Shown piece after piece: positions 1 through 11,984 of a stretch of 64,000 bases of DNA. The stretch lies in assembly GCA_902578305.1 (NCBI GenBank), contig CACHCK010000001.1, positions 62,001 to 126,000 of the forward strand. Direction: 5' to 3'. This DNA is from an uncultured Pelagibacteraceae bacterium. GTDB taxonomy: Bacteria; Pseudomonadota; Alphaproteobacteria; Pelagibacterales; AG-422-B15. Made by a program: the position numbers and the translations under genes. How positions within the stretch are numbered: position 1 is the first letter of the stretch; every line of letters begins with the position of its first letter. A model generated the notes under the pieces. The model made no database searches and was not told the origin of the DNA. It saw nothing but the letters and a program-made list of their open reading frames with translations.

Positions 1-499
1 TTACCTGTGCGTCTATATTATCGTCAAAATTTTTTAAAGTTTGAATTAAGCTGTTGAGGTTTACAAATCCAAGCTCATTTTCTCTAGTCATTTCAAGTCT
101 AGCTGATTCTTTATGCATTCTTGCGATAGTGGAGCCTAAAGACGCACAGTGTATTGGTTTAATTTGATCTATTGACTTACCTTTTAAGAACGATGTGATT
201 ACAGCTTTCTTATTTTGAATTGAGTTTGAATAATTTCCTTTTTTATCTTGTATTACCTCAGGGCACTTTACATTGTTTTTATTCAAATGATTCATTAGAT
301 CAAAAAAGAATTGAAGATTATCCTGATTTGTTCTTTCTTCAAAAATAGTAAGTATGTAATTTTTTTCTAGAGTCTTTAGTAAATAATTTGAATTAGAAGT
401 TCCACCTTTTATACCTGAAAATTCAAGAACATTTTCAATACTATAGTGATCAGTAAAAAGATCCAGTTCTTCTCTAGATATGTGCGTATAGACTGCCAT
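1..499 (-). CDS. thrB: Homoserine kinase (ThrB, APH-fold type), C-terminus cut off by window edge
   Basis: Phosphorylates homoserine in threonine synthesis. Reading the minus strand from the ATG at 499 gives 166 residues beginning MAVYTHISREELDLF. The N-terminus, the GGTSNSNYLL segment (residues 32-41) and the ILTIFEERTN strand match the alphaproteobacterial choline-kinase-like ThrB, not the GHMP-type enzyme. The catalytic HGD region lies beyond the left edge, so activity cannot be judged. It lies downstream of the F0 genes on the same strand after a 40-base gap, so co-transcription is possible. I am confident of the family; only the N-terminal half is visible. Confidence 0.85.
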   Translation of the reverse strand, partial: MAVYTHISREELDLFTDHYSIENVLEFSGIKGGTSNSNYLLKTLEKNYILTIFEERTNQDNLQFFFDLMNHLNKNNVKCPEVIQDKKGNYSNSIQNKKAVITSFLKGKSIDQIKPIHCASLGSTIARMHKESARLEMTRENELGFVNLNSLIQTLKNFDDNIDAQV

Positions 500-539
500 A
501 ATTTATTTATAGCTTAGAAAGAGAGATATAAATAATAAA

Positions 540-1034
540 TTATACCTTAAGTTTACTTATTTGATCGATTGATTGTTTTACAAGCTTATCTGCACTTTGG
601 TCGTTGATGTTTTCTAATATAATTTTCTCAGCAATATTTACTGAGTTATTTACAATCTCGTCATTAACTTTTGATATAGCCATTTTTTCAGCCCTTGATA
701 TCTTTTCTATGGCTTGCTGTTCGGCTCTTTTAATAAATTCTTCTGCTTTTAACTTTGACTCTTCCTCGTGATTCTTTGCAATTTCATTTGCTTGATCAAT
801 AATTGCTTTTGCTTCCTCATCAGCAGACTGAACCTTTCTCTCGTAATCGGCTAAAAGAGAATTCGCTTCTTCTTTTAATTTTCGGGCATTATCTAACTCA
901 GATTTGATTTTATCAATTTCACCATCAAGAAGTTTCGCAATCATTGATGGCGCTTTAATTACAAGCGCAATTATGACAAATATTATAAAAGCTACTAATA
1001 CCCAAGACGATGGATCTGAAAAGAATGATGACAT
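540..1034 (-). CDS. atpF: ATP synthase F0 subunit b
   Basis: Peripheral-stalk subunit linking the membrane a/c sector to F1. The 164 residues contain one membrane segment near residues 10-28 (WVLVAFIIFVIIALVI) and then a long charged coiled coil rich in Lys, Glu and Ala to the C-terminus, the normal b-subunit layout and length. It is last in the minus-strand F0 cluster atpI-atpB-atpE-atpF'-atpF. It lacks the N-terminal extension seen in the neighbouring b' gene, which is why this copy is called b. It starts with ATG, 16 bases after the b' stop. Confidence 0.93.
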   Translation of the reverse strand: MSSFFSDPSSWVLVAFIIFVIIALVIKAPSMIAKLLDGEIDKIKSELDNARKLKEEANSLLADYERKVQSADEEAKAIIDQANEIAKNHEEESKLKAEEFIKRAEQQAIEKISRAEKMAISKVNDEIVNNSVNIAEKIILENINDQSADKLVKQSIDQISKLKV

Positions 1035-1050
1035 TAAATAGTTCCTAGCA

Positions 1051-1602
1051 TTAGTTTAATTTCTTATTTATTTCCTCATCTGAAGGAATATTTTCAATAT
1101 ATCTTGATACAATAGCTTTAACGGTATCTAACGTTGCATTTCTTATTTCAATCTTAGATTTTTCTTCTTGAGCTTTTATTTTAGCCTGAGACTCAGAGAT
1201 TAGGGAGTTAACTTTTTCTTCATTTTCTTTTTTAAGCGTTTCTAAATGATCAAGCATTGCTTTTTTAGAGTTAGTTATAATCTCATTTGATTCTTGTGAT
1301 GCACTTGCCATTTGCTCATCATATTTTTTTAATATATCAGTTGCTTCTGTATTAAGATTATCAGCATCATTGATGTCATTTGAAATCTTATCTCTTCTTT
1401 CTTCAATTGTTGCGCCTAACTTTGGTATTACAAATTTCCACATAAACAGGTATAAAAGTGAAAACGTAATTACAAGCCAAAATAATTGAGATGGAAATGT
1501 CGAAATATCCATCTGCGGAAGACCAGCAGATTTCTGGCCCTCTGCAGCATATGCGAAATTAATTGGCGCAGTTAATAGAAAAGCTTTTAATAAGATTTTC
1601 AC
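1051..1602 (-). CDS. atpG: ATP synthase F0 subunit b' (second stalk subunit)
   Basis: Second, divergent stalk subunit that pairs with b; a b/b' heterodimer is usual in alphaproteobacteria and photosynthetic bacteria. The 183 residues have a cleavable-looking hydrophobic N-terminus, then the b'-typical GLPQMDISTFPSQLFWL segment (residues about 27-43), one membrane helix and a long coiled coil. The start is GTG, five bases after the atpE stop, so translational coupling is likely. It is named atpG, atpX or atpF' in different genomes; the symbol is a convention and should not be confused with the F1 gamma subunit. Confidence 0.9.
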   Translation of the reverse strand: MKILLKAFLLTAPINFAYAAEGQKSAGLPQMDISTFPSQLFWLVITFSLLYLFMWKFVIPKLGATIEERRDKISNDINDADNLNTEATDILKKYDEQMASASQESNEIITNSKKAMLDHLETLKKENEEKVNSLISESQAKIKAQEEKSKIEIRNATLDTVKAIVSRYIENIPSDEEINKKLN

Positions 1603-1607
1603 TTTTC

Positions 1608-2599
<992 letters not shown>

Positions 2600-2610
2600 C
2601 GATATATTTT

Positions 2611-2883
2611 TTAGTTATTTTGAAGACTTTTTGCAACCCTAAAAACGTTAAGAATTCCTGCTGCACTACCTAAGAGAAAGAAAATTAATGTGAAGATGGG
2701 TCTTGTATTAAAATAATTGTCAATCAGCAAACCAATTCCTAGTCCAACAGCCATTGCTGCGACAATTTCAACCACTACTTTCATGATTTTACCGAATGGT
2801 TTGGGGGCTTTAGCTTCTTTAATAGACTGGCCTTCTTTTGCTTTTTTTATTCTATTTTCAAGAGAATTAGCATCATTATTCAT
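2611..2883 (-). CDS. atpI: ATP synthase protein I (AtpI, AtpZ/AtpI family)
   Basis: Small membrane protein that helps assemble the c ring and may carry Mg2+. From the ATG at 2883 the product has 90 residues: a charged N-terminal half followed by two membrane helices (VEIVAAMAVGLGIGLLIDN and FTLIFFLLGSAAGILNVF) with the family's GLGIGLLID motif. An in-frame TTG nine codons upstream would overlap smc. I prefer the ATG, which leaves a 10-base gap after the smc stop. First gene of the F0 cluster. Confidence 0.88.
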   Translation of the reverse strand: MNNDANSLENRIKKAKEGQSIKEAKAPKPFGKIMKVVVEIVAAMAVGLGIGLLIDNYFNTRPIFTLIFFLLGSAAGILNVFRVAKSLQNN

Positions 2884-2893
2884 CTTCAATATA

Positions 2894-5485
2894 CTAGGCA
2901 ACAGCTCCAATCTCTTCAGCTTTTTTAAGATCTACGGAGACAATTTGACTGACGCCTCGTTCTGCCATAGTTACTCCAAACAATCTATCCATTCTCGACA
3001 TTGTGAGCGCGTGGTGAGTTATAATTAAGAACTTGGTATTTGTTTTTTCTGTAATGTCATCTAAAAGACCACAAAATCTATCGACGTTTGCATCATCCAG
3101 TGGCGCATCAACCTCATCAAGTACACAAATTGGTGAAGGATTTGTTAAAAATACAGCGAAGATTAGAGATAATGCTGTTAGCGCCTGTTCCCCACCAGAT
3201 AGCAATGACATTGACTGAAGTTTTTTACCAGGTGGACTTACCATCATTTCAAGCCCCGCTTCAAGTGGATCATCAGAGTCTATAAGTTCAAGGTGCGCTT
3301 TTCCACCGTTAAATAATTTTACAAAAACTTCTTTGAAATGTGTGTTTACAGTTTTAAACGCTCCAAGCAGTCTTGTTCTACCTTCTTTATTTAAATCTTC
3401 TATAGACTCCCTCATTTTTTTGATTGCGTTTTCTAAATCTTCTTTTTCAGTGGTCATTTTTTCAAGTTCTTCATCTATTTCTTTTGTTTCCAAATCTGCC
3501 CTTAGATTCACAGCACCCATTGTTTCACGCTGCTGTTTAAGTCGATCAAGTCTCATCTCAGTTCTTTCGAGGTTAGCTCTCATAGTTTCAAGATCATCTG
3601 ATATAGAGAGAGAATTTACAATTTCACTAGGAATACAATTAAATTTCTCTTTTGACTCGTATTCTAATTCTTTTAATCTTGATTCAGCTAATTCTTTTGT
3701 AGCTTCTGTTCTTCCTTTAGACTCTCTTATGTTAGCGAGATCATTTTGGGCTTTTCTTAAATTAGTCTCAATTTTTTTCAATTCATTATCAGCTTCAGCT
3801 AAACGATCAGCTGCAAACTGTCTTTCTGTCTCTGCAAAGCCTTTTGTTTCAATTAATTGACCTCTTCTCTGGGCAATTTCTTCTGGGCGATTAGAGATTT
3901 TCTCTAGCTCTTGCTCAGTTTTTATTTTTCTTTTTTGCAATGTTTCGATTTGTTCTTGAGATGACTTAATTGTTTTATTCAATCTCTGAAATTCATATGT
4001 CCAATCACTTTGTTTTTGTTCAACGTCTTTTTGTCTGAGTTTTTCTCTTAATTCCATTGATAATGTTGCTGCATTTTTTGCCTCATTACTTGCTCTGTCA
4101 TAATTTGCCTTAGCTTCGTCTGAAATATTGCTTGCTTGATCCACTTTCTCACTGATTTCACCAAGGTCATTGTAAAATTTTTCTTTAAATATATTTGTCC
4201 ATTTCTCAGGATCATCATAACCTTCCACGTCTTTTAAAGTTGATTGTCTTGATTTCAAATTTTCTGCTTTAATCAAAGTGTCTTGCCAATCATCTCTTTT
4301 AGAATTTTTAATCTGATTATATTGTTCTATTTGTTGCTCAAGATTTGAAATCTCTGTTTCCAAAGTATCCTTTTCTGACTTAAGTTGATCAATTGTCTCA
4401 TTGTTTATTTCTTGAAACTCTTCGTTATTAGAGAGATCTTTTCTTGCATTAAGTAAATTAAGATCTTTTTTAGCATCTTCCAGTTGAAACTGCTCCCTCT
4501 CACTATCGCTGATTATTTGTTGAATCACGTTTTCAAGATTTCTTTTTTCTTCTTTTATCCGTTCTTCCTCATGATCCAATGACTCTCTCTCGAGATTAAT
4601 ACGATTTAATTTTGCTGCAGACTCAATCTCTTTATCTCTTAGAGGCTTAATTTTCTCATTGGCTTTTAACTGTTCATTAGTAGCCTGAGTTACCTGCAAC
4701 GTAAATTTTTGGATTTGAGACTCACTTGATCTTAAATTCTCATCTGACTTTTCATAAGATTCTTTTAAAGATGTCCACTTTAGGAATAAAACGATACCCT
4801 CTAATTTGTTAATTTCAGAAGATACTGAGCGGTAGGTTTCAGCTTGTTCAGCTTGTTTTTTAAGACTATTGATTTGATTATTTAATTGTTTCATCAAATC
4901 CTTAACCCTTTGAAGATTAGTTTCTGCGCCTTTCAATTTTAGCTCTGCCTCATGTCTTCGCGAATGCAGTCCAGATATTCCTGCCGCTTCTTCTAATACG
5001 GAGCGTCTATCTATAGGTTTAGCATTTATTAATGAACCCACGCGTCCTTGGCTGATTAAGGATGGAGAATGAGCTCCTGTAGATAAATCCGCAAATAATC
5101 TTTGTACATCTCTGGCTCTAACGTCTTTACCATTAATTTTATAATCTGATCCCTTTTCAACTTCTATTTTTCTTTTAACTTGAATTTCAGTTTGATCATT
5201 AAATTCAGATGGCGCGTTTCTTTCCTCATTATCAAGATAGATTGTTACTTCAGCATTATTTCTTGCTGGTCGATCTGATGTACCAGAAAAAATTACATCT
5301 TCCATTCCTGAACCCCTCATGCTTTTTGCAGAGGTTTCTCCCATGCACCATCTTAGGGACTCAACAACATTTGATTTACCACATCCATTAGGACCAACTA
5401 TGCCTGTTAAACCCTCATCGATGTCTAATTCAGTAGGATCAACAAATGATTTAAAACCTAGAATTTTTATTTTTTTAAATTTCAT
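2894..5485 (-). CDS. smc: Chromosome segregation ATPase SMC, short form apparently without hinge
   Basis: Organises and segregates the chromosome. The head domain is complete: Walker A GPNGCGKS (residues 31-38), an ABC signature LLSGGEQALTALSL near the C-terminus and Walker B ICVLDEVDAPLDD. Between them run long Glu/Lys/Gln-rich coiled coils. At 863 residues it is about 300 shorter than the usual 1150-1200. I cannot see the glycine-rich globular hinge that normally sits mid-protein; the region around residues 420-460 (GYDDPEKWTNIFKEKF) is only a short break in the coil. The frame is open throughout, so this is not a frameshift artefact. The start overlaps the dsbA-like stop by one base. Confidence 0.92.
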   Translation of the reverse strand: MKFKKIKILGFKSFVDPTELDIDEGLTGIVGPNGCGKSNVVESLRWCMGETSAKSMRGSGMEDVIFSGTSDRPARNNAEVTIYLDNEERNAPSEFNDQTEIQVKRKIEVEKGSDYKINGKDVRARDVQRLFADLSTGAHSPSLISQGRVGSLINAKPIDRRSVLEEAAGISGLHSRRHEAELKLKGAETNLQRVKDLMKQLNNQINSLKKQAEQAETYRSVSSEINKLEGIVLFLKWTSLKESYEKSDENLRSSESQIQKFTLQVTQATNEQLKANEKIKPLRDKEIESAAKLNRINLERESLDHEEERIKEEKRNLENVIQQIISDSEREQFQLEDAKKDLNLLNARKDLSNNEEFQEINNETIDQLKSEKDTLETEISNLEQQIEQYNQIKNSKRDDWQDTLIKAENLKSRQSTLKDVEGYDDPEKWTNIFKEKFYNDLGEISEKVDQASNISDEAKANYDRASNEAKNAATLSMELREKLRQKDVEQKQSDWTYEFQRLNKTIKSSQEQIETLQKRKIKTEQELEKISNRPEEIAQRRGQLIETKGFAETERQFAADRLAEADNELKKIETNLRKAQNDLANIRESKGRTEATKELAESRLKELEYESKEKFNCIPSEIVNSLSISDDLETMRANLERTEMRLDRLKQQRETMGAVNLRADLETKEIDEELEKMTTEKEDLENAIKKMRESIEDLNKEGRTRLLGAFKTVNTHFKEVFVKLFNGGKAHLELIDSDDPLEAGLEMMVSPPGKKLQSMSLLSGGEQALTALSLIFAVFLTNPSPICVLDEVDAPLDDANVDRFCGLLDDITEKTNTKFLIITHHALTMSRMDRLFGVTMAERGVSQIVSVDLKKAEEIGAVA

Positions 5486-6114
5486 TAATTAATTTCTTTT
5501 TCAATTATTTCATCAAATTCATTAATCGACATATTACCTGCATAAATTTCACCATTGATTATGAAAGTTGGAGTTGAAGATATATCATACTCCTCAACAC
5601 CCTCTATGCGCTGCTCCAGTATAAAATCAGTAATATCCTCATTTTCCATACAGCTATTAAACGCCTCTTCAGATATGCCGAATAGGGCCCCGTAATTTTT
5701 AAGTGCATTAGTGCTGTTTTCCAGTACTTTATCGCTCTGATTAGTTACAATCCATTTTTTTTGATCTTTAAACAAAATTTTGTCCATTGCAAAAAAATCA
5801 TTTTCATCAACACAATGAAGTAATTTAAAAGCGTTAAGATCAATCGCATTGAGAGCGAAAGGTCTCAATTCAAAATTCACTTTACCTTTATCGATATAAT
5901 TTTCTTTAATTTCTGCAAAGGTGTCATTACTAAAGTCTGCGCAATGACTGCAAGTGAGCGATCTATATTCAATAATTTTCACTGGTGCGTCGCTATCACC
6001 TAACTGCATTCCCTTTAATGTACTGCTGGCAAACAATCCATTAATTGGAAACATCAACGAAAATAGAAATATAATAAAACTAGTACTGAATAAAAAATTA
6101 GATTTAAAACCCAT
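5485..6114 (-). CDS. DsbA-family periplasmic thiol oxidoreductase
   Basis: Thioredoxin-fold disulfide oxidoreductase expected in the periplasm. From the ATG at 6114 the protein has 209 residues with a hydrophobic export signal (FLFSTSFIIFLFSLMFPINGLFA), the redox motif CSHC and a cis-Pro loop in SSTPTFIINGEIYAG. An ATG 16 codons upstream is in frame but would put a charged stretch before the signal peptide, so I prefer 6114. Placement between a DUF721 gene and smc is common in alphaproteobacteria. Whether it acts as DsbA or as a DsbC/ScsC-like protein cannot be told from the sequence. Confidence 0.88.
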   Translation of the reverse strand: MGFKSNFLFSTSFIIFLFSLMFPINGLFASSTLKGMQLGDSDAPVKIIEYRSLTCSHCADFSNDTFAEIKENYIDKGKVNFELRPFALNAIDLNAFKLLHCVDENDFFAMDKILFKDQKKWIVTNQSDKVLENSTNALKNYGALFGISEEAFNSCMENEDITDFILEQRIEGVEEYDISSTPTFIINGEIYAGNMSINEFDEIIEKEIN

Positions 6115-6185
6115 ATTTTGCTTGTTTTTTTTATATATATACAACATGTTGAATATACTCAATTTTTCCTTATTTTAATAGGATT

Positions 6186-6206
6186 TATTACTCTGTTAGA
6201 GTAGTA
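6186..6206. other. Hairpin between the DciA-like and DsbA-like genes
   Basis: An inverted repeat with nine paired positions (one G-T pair) and a three-base loop; its core is TACTCT-GTT-AGAGTA at 6189-6203. It lies 17 bases past the stop of the DciA-like gene. No T-run follows on the minus strand, so it is not a standard intrinsic terminator; it could be a processing site or chance. Confidence 0.35.
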
Positions 6207-6222
6207 GAAAATTTTGTTTGAA

Positions 6223-6690
6223 TTAGGACTTTAAAATTTTTGAAGCGATTTTTTCAAAGTTTCTTCTAAGATCAGGATATTTTTTTAGTTCATCATAATT
6301 CTTACTTTGGCTCTTAATATCACTTTCTAATTTATTGATTTTAATTGTTTTTTTAATCTTAATTGATGCTTGTATTATTTCAACTTTGTTGATTACTTCA
6401 TAGCCAAAAAAAAGATTAATTTTTTTAATTATTTTCTCTCGCTCGTGCTCAAACGCAAAAGCCACACTTCTATCAACTTTAACAATTAATTTACCATTAT
6501 TTTTTTCACTACTCTTACCTATTTTAAGCCTTAAAGGGACAGTTAATTTTGCAAATTTTTTGCCTACAAATCTCTCCCAATTTGCTAAGAGTTCCAACTC
6601 TGAAAAACCTCTTGATTTAAGAATTTTCTTTGCTTCTTCTGGAAGAAGATTTGATAATATTTGAGGGCCTCTTAATTTCTTTTGAAACAT
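6223..6690 (-). CDS. DUF721 / DciA-like protein
   Basis: 155 residues. The middle part (LLANWERFVGKKFAKLTVPLRL, then GKLIVKVDRSVAFAFEHEREKIIKKIN) matches the DUF721 core, a KH-like fold found in DciA, the loader of the replicative helicase in most bacteria that lack DnaC. The C-terminal 45 residues are a lysine-rich tail. A replication role is inferred from the family only. It is divergent from mutY with only 21 bases between the two start codons, so the promoters must overlap the genes or each other. Confidence 0.75.
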   Translation of the reverse strand: MFQKKLRGPQILSNLLPEEAKKILKSRGFSELELLANWERFVGKKFAKLTVPLRLKIGKSSEKNNGKLIVKVDRSVAFAFEHEREKIIKKINLFFGYEVINKVEIIQASIKIKKTIKINKLESDIKSQSKNYDELKKYPDLRRNFEKIASKILKS

Positions 6691-6711
6691 AAAAAATAAA
6701 GTAACACGAAA

Positions 6712-8907
<2,196 letters not shown>

Positions 8908-8926
8908 AATGACTTAATTTATTTTC

Positions 8927-9541
8927 TTAATTCAATATATTGTAGATGGGTTTGAAACTTTTTCGATGGATAGGGGTAATTCCATGAGACTTCAGAGCCA
9001 AAAGGTGCTCTTTTGTTCCGTACCCTGCATTTTTTTCAAATGAATATTCTGGATATTTGTTAGCAAGATTGGTCATAATCTTATCTCTGTAAACTTTAGC
9101 TAGAATTGAAGCTGCAGCAATTGAAATTGATTTACTGTCACCTTTAACAATTGGTTTGCATTTTAAATCAACTTTAGGCATATATATTCCATCAATAAGA
9201 GACATTGATGGTACTATTTTTAGAGACTCAATAGCTCTTTTCATTGCAAGTAACGAAGCTTGTAAAATATTTAAATTATCGATTTCTTCTACTGACGCCT
9301 CTCCATATGCATAATGACTGTTTAATCTAATTTTTTCTGCAATTATTTCTCTTTTATTTTTTGATATTTTTTTTGAATCTCTAATACCTGTAGGAAGGTT
9401 GTTTTTATCCAAAATTACTGCTGCTGCCACTACTGGTCCCGCTAAAGGACCACGTCCTACCTCATCAACACCAGCAACTGGACAATTAAAATTTTTTTCA
9501 AAATCCAACAAATTGATTTGATCGTTAAAATTATGATTCAA
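8927..9541 (-). CDS. rnhB: Ribonuclease HII
   Basis: Cleaves RNA in RNA-DNA hybrids, including single ribonucleotides in DNA. 204 residues with the family signature GVDEVGRGPLAGPV giving catalytic Asp26 and Glu27; further acidic residues are Asp117 (LIDG) and Asp135 (KGDSKS), followed by SIAAASILAKVYRD. The start is TTG and lies inside the end of the UDG gene (11-base overlap). No ATG or GTG occurs before the conserved core, so TTG is the only reasonable start. The next gene on this strand is ccrM. Confidence 0.94.
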   Translation of the reverse strand: MNHNFNDQINLLDFEKNFNCPVAGVDEVGRGPLAGPVVAAAVILDKNNLPTGIRDSKKISKNKREIIAEKIRLNSHYAYGEASVEEIDNLNILQASLLAMKRAIESLKIVPSMSLIDGIYMPKVDLKCKPIVKGDSKSISIAAASILAKVYRDKIMTNLANKYPEYSFEKNAGYGTKEHLLALKSHGITPIHRKSFKPIYNILN

Positions 9542-10280
9542 CTTTTTTCTTAAGACTTTTTAAGTCCTCCCAAGAATATTTTTTTTGTCCAGGTTGCCTT
9601 AATAAAAAAGCAGGGTGGAAAGTGGGTAGGGTGGAATATTTTTTTTTATTAATTTCAATATCTACCCATTTACCCCTAATCTTTGTTATACCTTCAGTAT
9701 TTCTAATAAGTGCATAAGTCGCTGTTGATCCTAATAGCAATATTGCTTTAGGATTAATCAACTCTATGTGTTTCTTAATCATTGGTAGACACATATCTAT
9801 TTCTTCATCAGTGGGCCGTCTGTTATTAGGAGGTCTCCAAGGTACAATATTTGCAATATATACCTTTTCTCGATTAAGGTTTATCGCCTCAAGCATTTTA
9901 TCTAGGAGTTTGCCGCTTCTACCAACAAAGGGTTTTCCTTGAATATCCTCATCATGGCCAGGAGCTTCACCAATAAGCATAATTTCTGATTTTGGGTTTC
10001 CATCAGAAAACACCATATTTGTTGCACTTTCGTGAAGCTTACATTTGTCATAATTTGCCATGAAGTCTTTTAATGAATCTAATGATTCTAGTGAGTTGAT
10101 AGTTTTTTTATCCTCAATCGATGAGTTATTAACAGATATAGAGCTGTCACTAGTTTTTGATTTCGATGATTTTTTATTTCCGTAGCGATTTTTTGGCTTA
10201 TTTCCAGTGTTTTCATTCACTCCACTCATCTTTAATTGGTTGAGCTGCTTCAGTGTGTTTTGAACTTTTGCGTTGGTCAT
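9531..10280 (-). CDS. Uracil-DNA glycosylase, family-4-like
   Basis: Excises uracil from DNA. From the ATG at 10280 it has 249 residues: a variable, Ser/Lys/Asn-rich N-terminal third, then the catalytic core with GEAPGHDEDIQGKPFVGRSG, NIVPWRPPNNR and FHPAFLLRQP. Family-4 enzymes hold a 4Fe-4S cluster with four cysteines; here only the second (KCKLH) and fourth (DMCLP) positions are Cys, while the first is Tyr and the KCRPP cysteine is Trp. No UdgX-type insert is seen. A TTG two codons upstream is possible. It overlaps rnhB by 11 bases. Confidence 0.85.
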   Translation of the reverse strand: MTNAKVQNTLKQLNQLKMSGVNENTGNKPKNRYGNKKSSKSKTSDSSISVNNSSIEDKKTINSLESLDSLKDFMANYDKCKLHESATNMVFSDGNPKSEIMLIGEAPGHDEDIQGKPFVGRSGKLLDKMLEAINLNREKVYIANIVPWRPPNNRRPTDEEIDMCLPMIKKHIELINPKAILLLGSTATYALIRNTEGITKIRGKWVDIEINKKKYSTLPTFHPAFLLRQPGQKKYSWEDLKSLKKKVES

Positions 10281-10326
10281 AAACAAATTGAATTATAATA
10301 CCTATAAACTAAATATATAGTTAATA

Positions 10327-11973
10327 ATGGATACTATTCAGCAAAGAGAATCAATGGAGTACGATGTTGTAATCGTGGGTGCAGGTCCCTCGGGCCTTTC
10401 AACCGCGATAAAACTCAAGCAAATAAACCCAGAAATTAATGTCTGCATTGTAGAGAAAGCATCTGAGGTTGGCGCTCATATATTAAGTGGAAATGTATTT
10501 GAAACAAGAGCTCTTGATGAGCTACTTCCAGATTGGAAAACTCTAGATGGCTGTCCTCTGAAAACAAAAGTTACAAAAGAAAAGTTTTTATTTCTTTTTG
10601 AAAAGTCTCACTTTACTGTTCCCTCGTTTTTATTGCCACCTGTTCAACATAATAAAGGAAACTACATTGCTAGCCTTGCGAATATGTGTAGATGGCTTGG
10701 ACAAATTGCTGAAAACTTAGGAGTTGAAATATATCCTGGTTTTGCAGCTTCTGAAATTTTGTACGATGAAGATGGAAAAGTAAGAGGCGTGGCCACAAAT
10801 GACATGGGACTGGACGTAAATAATGAAAAAAAAGATTCCTATGAGCCTGGTATTGAGCTACGCGCAAAAACAACAGTATTTGCTGAAGGGTGTAGAGGCC
10901 ATTTAGGTAAGCAATTAATAGAGAAGTTTGAACTCTCAAAAAATTCAGACCCACAACAGTACGGAATTGGTTTGAAAGAAATATGGGAGGTACCTGAAGA
11001 AAATCATGATGAAGGCTTAGTCTTTCATTCAACCGGTTGGCCCTTAGACAATAAAACCTATGGAGGGAGTTTTGTTTACCATGCAGAAAATAATCAAATA
11101 TTTTTGGGATATGTAGTTGGACTTGATTATAAGAACCCGTATTTGTCACCTTTTGAAGAGTTTCAAAGGTTTAAAACACATCCTGCAATAAAAAAAATGT
11201 TAAGTGGCGGAAAAAGAGTTTCCTATGGTGCCAGAGCATTGATTGAGGGTGGCATACAAAGTCTGCCTCAGATGCACATGCCTGGCGCATTATTAATTGG
11301 CTGTGATGCCGGTACGTTAAATATGCCAAAAATAAAAGGAACTCATACTGCCATGAAAAGTGGAATGATTGCTGCTGAAGCTATTAATGAATTCCTTTCG
11401 GGTAAGTCCAATGATCTATCTTGTTACGAGGCTTTATTCAAAAAGAGTTGGGTTTATAGCGAATTAAAATCTGCTAGGAATGTTAAACCTTTCTTTACAA
11501 GGTTTGGAAATATCCTTGGTATTTTACTTACAGGTATCGATCAGTGGTTATTTATGGGACAGCTTCCTTTTACTCTATCGCATAAACATGCTGATCATGA
11601 AACGTTAGAAGATGCAAAAGAAGCAAAAAAAATAAATTATCCAAAACCAGATGGCGTTTTAACTTTTGATAGGGCTAGTTCGGTATTTCTTACTGGAACT
11701 TATCATACTGAAAATCAACCTGTTCACCTTCAATTGAAGGATAAAGAATTACCAATTAGTTACACGTTGGAAAAGTTTGATGAACCTTCTCAAAGGTACT
11801 GTCCAGTAGGTGTTTATGAAGTTCATAGAAATGATGATGGTTCAGATCCAAAATTTGTAATTAATAGTCAGAACTGCATACACTGCAAAACATGCGATAT
11901 TAAAGAACCGTCTCAAAACATAAATTGGGTAACACCAGAGGGTGGCGGTGGCCCAAAATATGCGAATATGTAA
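10327..11973 (+). CDS. etfQO: Electron transfer flavoprotein-ubiquinone oxidoreductase
   Basis: Inner-membrane-associated enzyme passing electrons from ETF to the quinone pool, so fatty-acid and amino-acid oxidation feed respiration. 548 residues with the FAD-binding VVIVGAGPSGLSTA near the N-terminus, a second FAD segment ALLIGCDAGTLNMPKIKG, and the C-terminal 4Fe-4S set (CPVGVYE, then NCIHCKTCDIKEP). Length and order are as in mitochondrial and alphaproteobacterial ETF-QO. The first ten residues before MEYDVVIVG may be untranslated if the internal ATG is used. It is divergent from the UDG gene. Confidence 0.95.
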   Translation: MDTIQQRESMEYDVVIVGAGPSGLSTAIKLKQINPEINVCIVEKASEVGAHILSGNVFETRALDELLPDWKTLDGCPLKTKVTKEKFLFLFEKSHFTVPSFLLPPVQHNKGNYIASLANMCRWLGQIAENLGVEIYPGFAASEILYDEDGKVRGVATNDMGLDVNNEKKDSYEPGIELRAKTTVFAEGCRGHLGKQLIEKFELSKNSDPQQYGIGLKEIWEVPEENHDEGLVFHSTGWPLDNKTYGGSFVYHAENNQIFLGYVVGLDYKNPYLSPFEEFQRFKTHPAIKKMLSGGKRVSYGARALIEGGIQSLPQMHMPGALLIGCDAGTLNMPKIKGTHTAMKSGMIAAEAINEFLSGKSNDLSCYEALFKKSWVYSELKSARNVKPFFTRFGNILGILLTGIDQWLFMGQLPFTLSHKHADHETLEDAKEAKKINYPKPDGVLTFDRASSVFLTGTYHTENQPVHLQLKDKELPISYTLEKFDEPSQRYCPVGVYEVHRNDDGSDPKFVINSQNCIHCKTCDIKEPSQNINWVTPEGGGGPKYANM

Positions 11974-11984
11974 AGCATAAGTCT

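Noticed and set aside
3333-3860. 175-residue plus-strand frame inside smc
   Set aside because: Its Ser/Phe/Leu-rich product is what the complement of a Glu/Lys coiled coil gives; no start site or family supports it.
2894-5485. Frameshift or assembly loss as the cause of the short SMC
   Set aside because: The frame is open from start to stop, both heads and coils are in register, and flanking genes abut normally.
8914-8930. TTAA-N9-TTAA as a CtrA binding site near ccrM
   Set aside because: CtrA sites have seven bases between the halves; this has nine, lies in the rnhB coding end, and TTAA is common in AT-rich DNA.
10670-11149. 159-residue minus-strand frame inside the ETF-QO gene
   Set aside because: It lies wholly within a strongly conserved gene on the other strand and shows no recognisable domain; it is an antisense shadow.
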